64,000 nucleotides of DNA, taken from contig NC_079887.1 in NCBI RefSeq assembly GCF_029227915.1, positions 26,101,650 to 26,165,649 of the forward strand. Direction: 5' to 3'. The first letter of the stretch is position 1. Every line of letters begins with the position of its first letter. The DNA is from Hydractinia symbiolongicarpus. Lineage: Eukaryota; Cnidaria; Hydrozoa; Anthoathecata; Hydractiniidae. Positions 62,491-64,000 of this stretch are shown here, piece by piece. The notes beneath the pieces are model-generated. The model made no database searches, was not told where the DNA came from, and saw nothing but the letters and a program-made list of their open reading frames with translations. A program made the position numbers and the translations under genes.

Positions 62491-64000
62491 ACTACAAGTC
62501 TCCTGCGTTTTAGTGGTGAAATAATAATTTAAAAAATCGTTTGGGAAATGAGTTTACTCCCTGGGTACTTTCTTTGTATACTTTTGACTATACGGGCCGA
62601 GTCCAGGATTTACGGGAAATCGCAGGTTTTCGTTTGCCGGCAATTAAACTTCTTTTATTCAGCGTCTCATCAAAAATGAAAACATTTTTAAAAACTACAA
62701 GTCTCATGCGTTTTAGTGGTGAAAAAGTAATTTAAAAAATCGTTCGGGAAATGAGTTTACTCCCTGGGTACTTTCTTTGTATACTTTTGACTATACAGGC
62801 CAAGCCCCGGATTTACGGGAAAACGCGGGATTTCGTTTGCCGGCGATTAAACTTCTTTTATTCAGCGTCTCATCAAAAATGAAAACATTTTTGAAAACTA
62901 CAAGTCTCATGCGTTTTAGTGGTGAAAAAATAATTTAAAAAATCGTTCGGGAAATGAGTTTTCTCCCTGGGTACTTTCTTTGTATACTTTTGACTATAAT
63001 GGCCGAGCCCGGAATTTACGGGAAATCGCGGATTTTCGTTTGCCGGCGATTAAACTGCCTTTATTCAGCGTCTCATCAAAAATGAAAACATTCTTGAAAA
63101 CTACTACGGGCCAAGCCCAGGATTTACGGGAAGTGGCGGGTTTTCGTTTGCCGGCGATTTTATTTAGCGTCTCATCAAAAATGAAAACATTTTTGAAAAC
63201 TACAAGTCTCATGCGTTTAGTGGTAAAAAAATAATATAAAAAATCGTTCGGGAAATGAGTTTACTCCCTGGGTACTTTCTTTGTATACTTTTGACTATAC
63301 GGGCCAAGCCCGGGATTTACGGGAAGTCGCTGGTTTTCGTTTGCCGGCGATTAAACTTCTTTTATTCAGCGTCTCATCAAAAATGAAAACATTTTTGAAA
63401 ACTACAAGTCTCCTGCGTTTTAGTGGTGAAATAATAATTTAAAAAATCGTTTGGGAAATGAGTTTACTCCCTGGGTACTTTCTTTGTATACTTTTGACTA
63501 TACGGGCCGAGTCCAGGATTTACGGGAAATCGCAGGTTTTCGTTTGCCGGCAATTAAACTTCTTTTATTCAGCGTCTCATCAAAAATGAAAACATTTTTA
63601 AAAACTACAAGTCTCATGCGTTTTAGTGGTGAAAAAGTAATTTAAAAAATCGTTCGGGAAATGAGTTTACTCCCTGGGTACTTTCTTTGTATACTTTTGA
63701 CTATACGGGCCAAGCCCCGGATTTACGGGAAAACGCGGGATTTCGTTTGCCGGCGATTAAACTTCTTTTATTCAGCGTCTCATCAAAAATGAAAACATTT
63801 TTGAAAACTACAAGTCTCATGCGTTTTAGTGGTGAAAAAATAATTTAAAAAATCGTTCGGGAAATGCGTTTTCTCCCTGGGTACTTTCTTTGTATACTTT
63901 TGACTATAATGGCCGAGCCCGGAATTTACGGGAAATCGCGGATTTTCGTTTGCCGGCGATTAAACTGCCTTTATTCAGCGTCTCATCAAAAATGAAAACA
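62491..64000 (+). repeat. 910-bp HOR, one full and one cut copy
   Basis: The rare tcctgcg occurs at 62501 and 63411, and all following markers repeat at 910 bp: caggatttacggg B unit, gaaaaagtaattt, aagccccgg with aaaacgcggg, ctataatggccgagcccgg and aaactgccttt. The unit is four monomers with one truncated hybrid (63105). The second copy is cut by the window edge just before its expected hybrid junction. Confidence 0.9.

Larger units (their letters stand above)
50773..63212 (+). repeat. Hybrid-dimer cluster 2 (twelve truncated 99-bp monomers)
   Basis: Right-hand junction bases (start of tacggg) lie near 50884, 51590, 51892, 52597, 55328, 56034, 58764, 59471, 59773, 60478, 60981 and 63105. All share the 95-bp junction deletion, the 9-bp deletion at ccggcgattttat and the upstream acattcttg seen in cluster 1. 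None was found between 32.7 and 50.8 kb. A thirteenth is likely just beyond the window, because 63890-64000 repeats the approach to the hybrid at 63105. Confidence 0.92.
1..64000 (+). repeat. Tandem satellite array, about 203-bp monomer, spans whole window
   Basis: The same unit recurs from the first to the last base, always in the same orientation. Landmarks in order from position 1 are gaaatgagtttactccc, ctttgtatac, gactatacggg, gatttacggg, gtttgccggcgatta, ttattcagcgtctcatc, gaaaactacaagtctcatg, agtggtgaaaaa and aaaaaatcgtt. The unit counts to 203 bp, with common one-base-shorter variants. Dividing window length by unit length gives roughly 305-310 full units plus 18 truncated ones. Units differ by scattered substitutions and small indels that define subfamilies. 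No unique sequence, transposon or inverted block was seen. Satellite identity is certain; the centromeric or heterochromatic role is inferred from unit size, HOR structure and array length. Confidence 0.98.

Noticed and set aside
3175-63212. Minus-strand open frames of 65-106 codons as genes
   Set aside because: They overlap plus-strand frames of the same monomers. The longer ones exist only where truncated hybrid units happen to restore frame. No sign of coding constraint.
1507-63645. Plus-strand open frames of about 61-126 codons (recurrent G-N-E-F-T-P-W and Y-T-F-D-Y starts) as genes
   Set aside because: They are the satellite unit read in frame. The unit length is not a multiple of three, many starts are TTG, indels between copies shift the frame freely, and no promoter or gene structure stands out from the repeat.
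1-64000. CRISPR array
   Set aside because: The full unit is conserved; there are no unique spacers between short repeats, and no cas-like gene is present.
1-64000. CENP-B box in the monomer
   Set aside because: The nearest candidates, tttcgtttgccggcgat and gttcgggaaatgagt, miss required bases of the nTTCGnnnnAnnCGGGn core.
1-64000. tRNA-like or Pol III promoter origin of the unit
   Set aside because: gcgttttagtgg and gttcgggaaa only loosely resemble A and B boxes, lie in the wrong relation and miss core bases.
1-64000. Transposon, LTR or insertion element
   Set aside because: No terminal repeats, target-site duplications, reverse transcriptase or transposase frames; every stretch reads as the same monomer.
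1-64000. Telomeric or microsatellite repeats
   Set aside because: The only short tandem repetition seen is the 7-bp doubling in five monomers; no telomere-type hexamer tract was found.

Overview
The whole 64 kb window is one uninterrupted tandem satellite array. The unit is about 203 bp, some subfamilies 201-202 bp. All copies I could read lie head to tail in one orientation, and there is no unique DNA, RNA gene, mobile element or credible protein-coding gene. A hand count of a consensus-like unit gives about 38% G+C and 12 CpG where about 7 are expected from composition. A long homogeneous array of nucleosome-sized units, built into higher-order repeats (HORs), is typical of a eukaryotic centromeric, pericentromeric or other heterochromatic satellite. 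I do not recognise the family and cannot name the organism.

Position 1 of the unit is set here at the G of gaaatgag. The unit is bipartite. The GC-richer half (about 45-101) has four CGGG blocks near 49, 60, 69 and 79, a CGGGC/GCCCG hairpin, four GGG runs and a GCCGGC palindrome. The AT-rich half (about 102-200) has A/T tracts and a 22-bp dyad (TCAAAAATG-AAAA-CATTTTTGA). Recurrent subfamilies are: A (gggccaagcccggg), B (gggccgagtccagg), C (gtcccatcaaatatg with gtttagtggtaaaaaa), D (tcacaggatac with ttttccggcg and cctctttcattaagcg), E (aagccccgg with aaaacgcgggattt), F (gtccgggatttaggg) and G (ccccgggtac with a shorter ccaagccggg). About 18 units belong to a truncated 99-bp class that forms 302-bp dimers with its neighbour.

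Layout: 1-8.4 kb, nested copies of a multi-kb block with 818, 813 and 405 bp internal duplications. 8.44-11.1 kb, a 1013-bp 5-mer in nearly three copies. 11.1-13.5 kb, unduplicated divergent monomers. 13.47-16.7 kb, a near-perfect 1619-bp 8-mer duplication. 16.7-27.6 kb, interleaved 1823-bp and 1214-bp HORs and a long-range copy of 16.7-20.4 kb at 23.2-25.5 kb. 27.6-32.7 kb, D/E monomers and the first hybrid cluster. 32.7-42.6 kb, 4- to 8-mer blocks rich in D/E monomers, without hybrids. 42.6-48.2 kb, a 2837-bp HOR in two copies. 49.2-60.3 kb, three copies of a 3.4-3.8 kb HOR carrying hybrids. 60.2-64 kb, 503- and 910-bp duplications to the window edge.

No genes work together here. What can be read is array evolution: repeated unequal exchange or copying in whole-monomer steps, at several nested scales. 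Offsets were read by hand from marker positions, block edges are good to roughly 10-60 bp, and near-identical copies could also reflect assembly choices.
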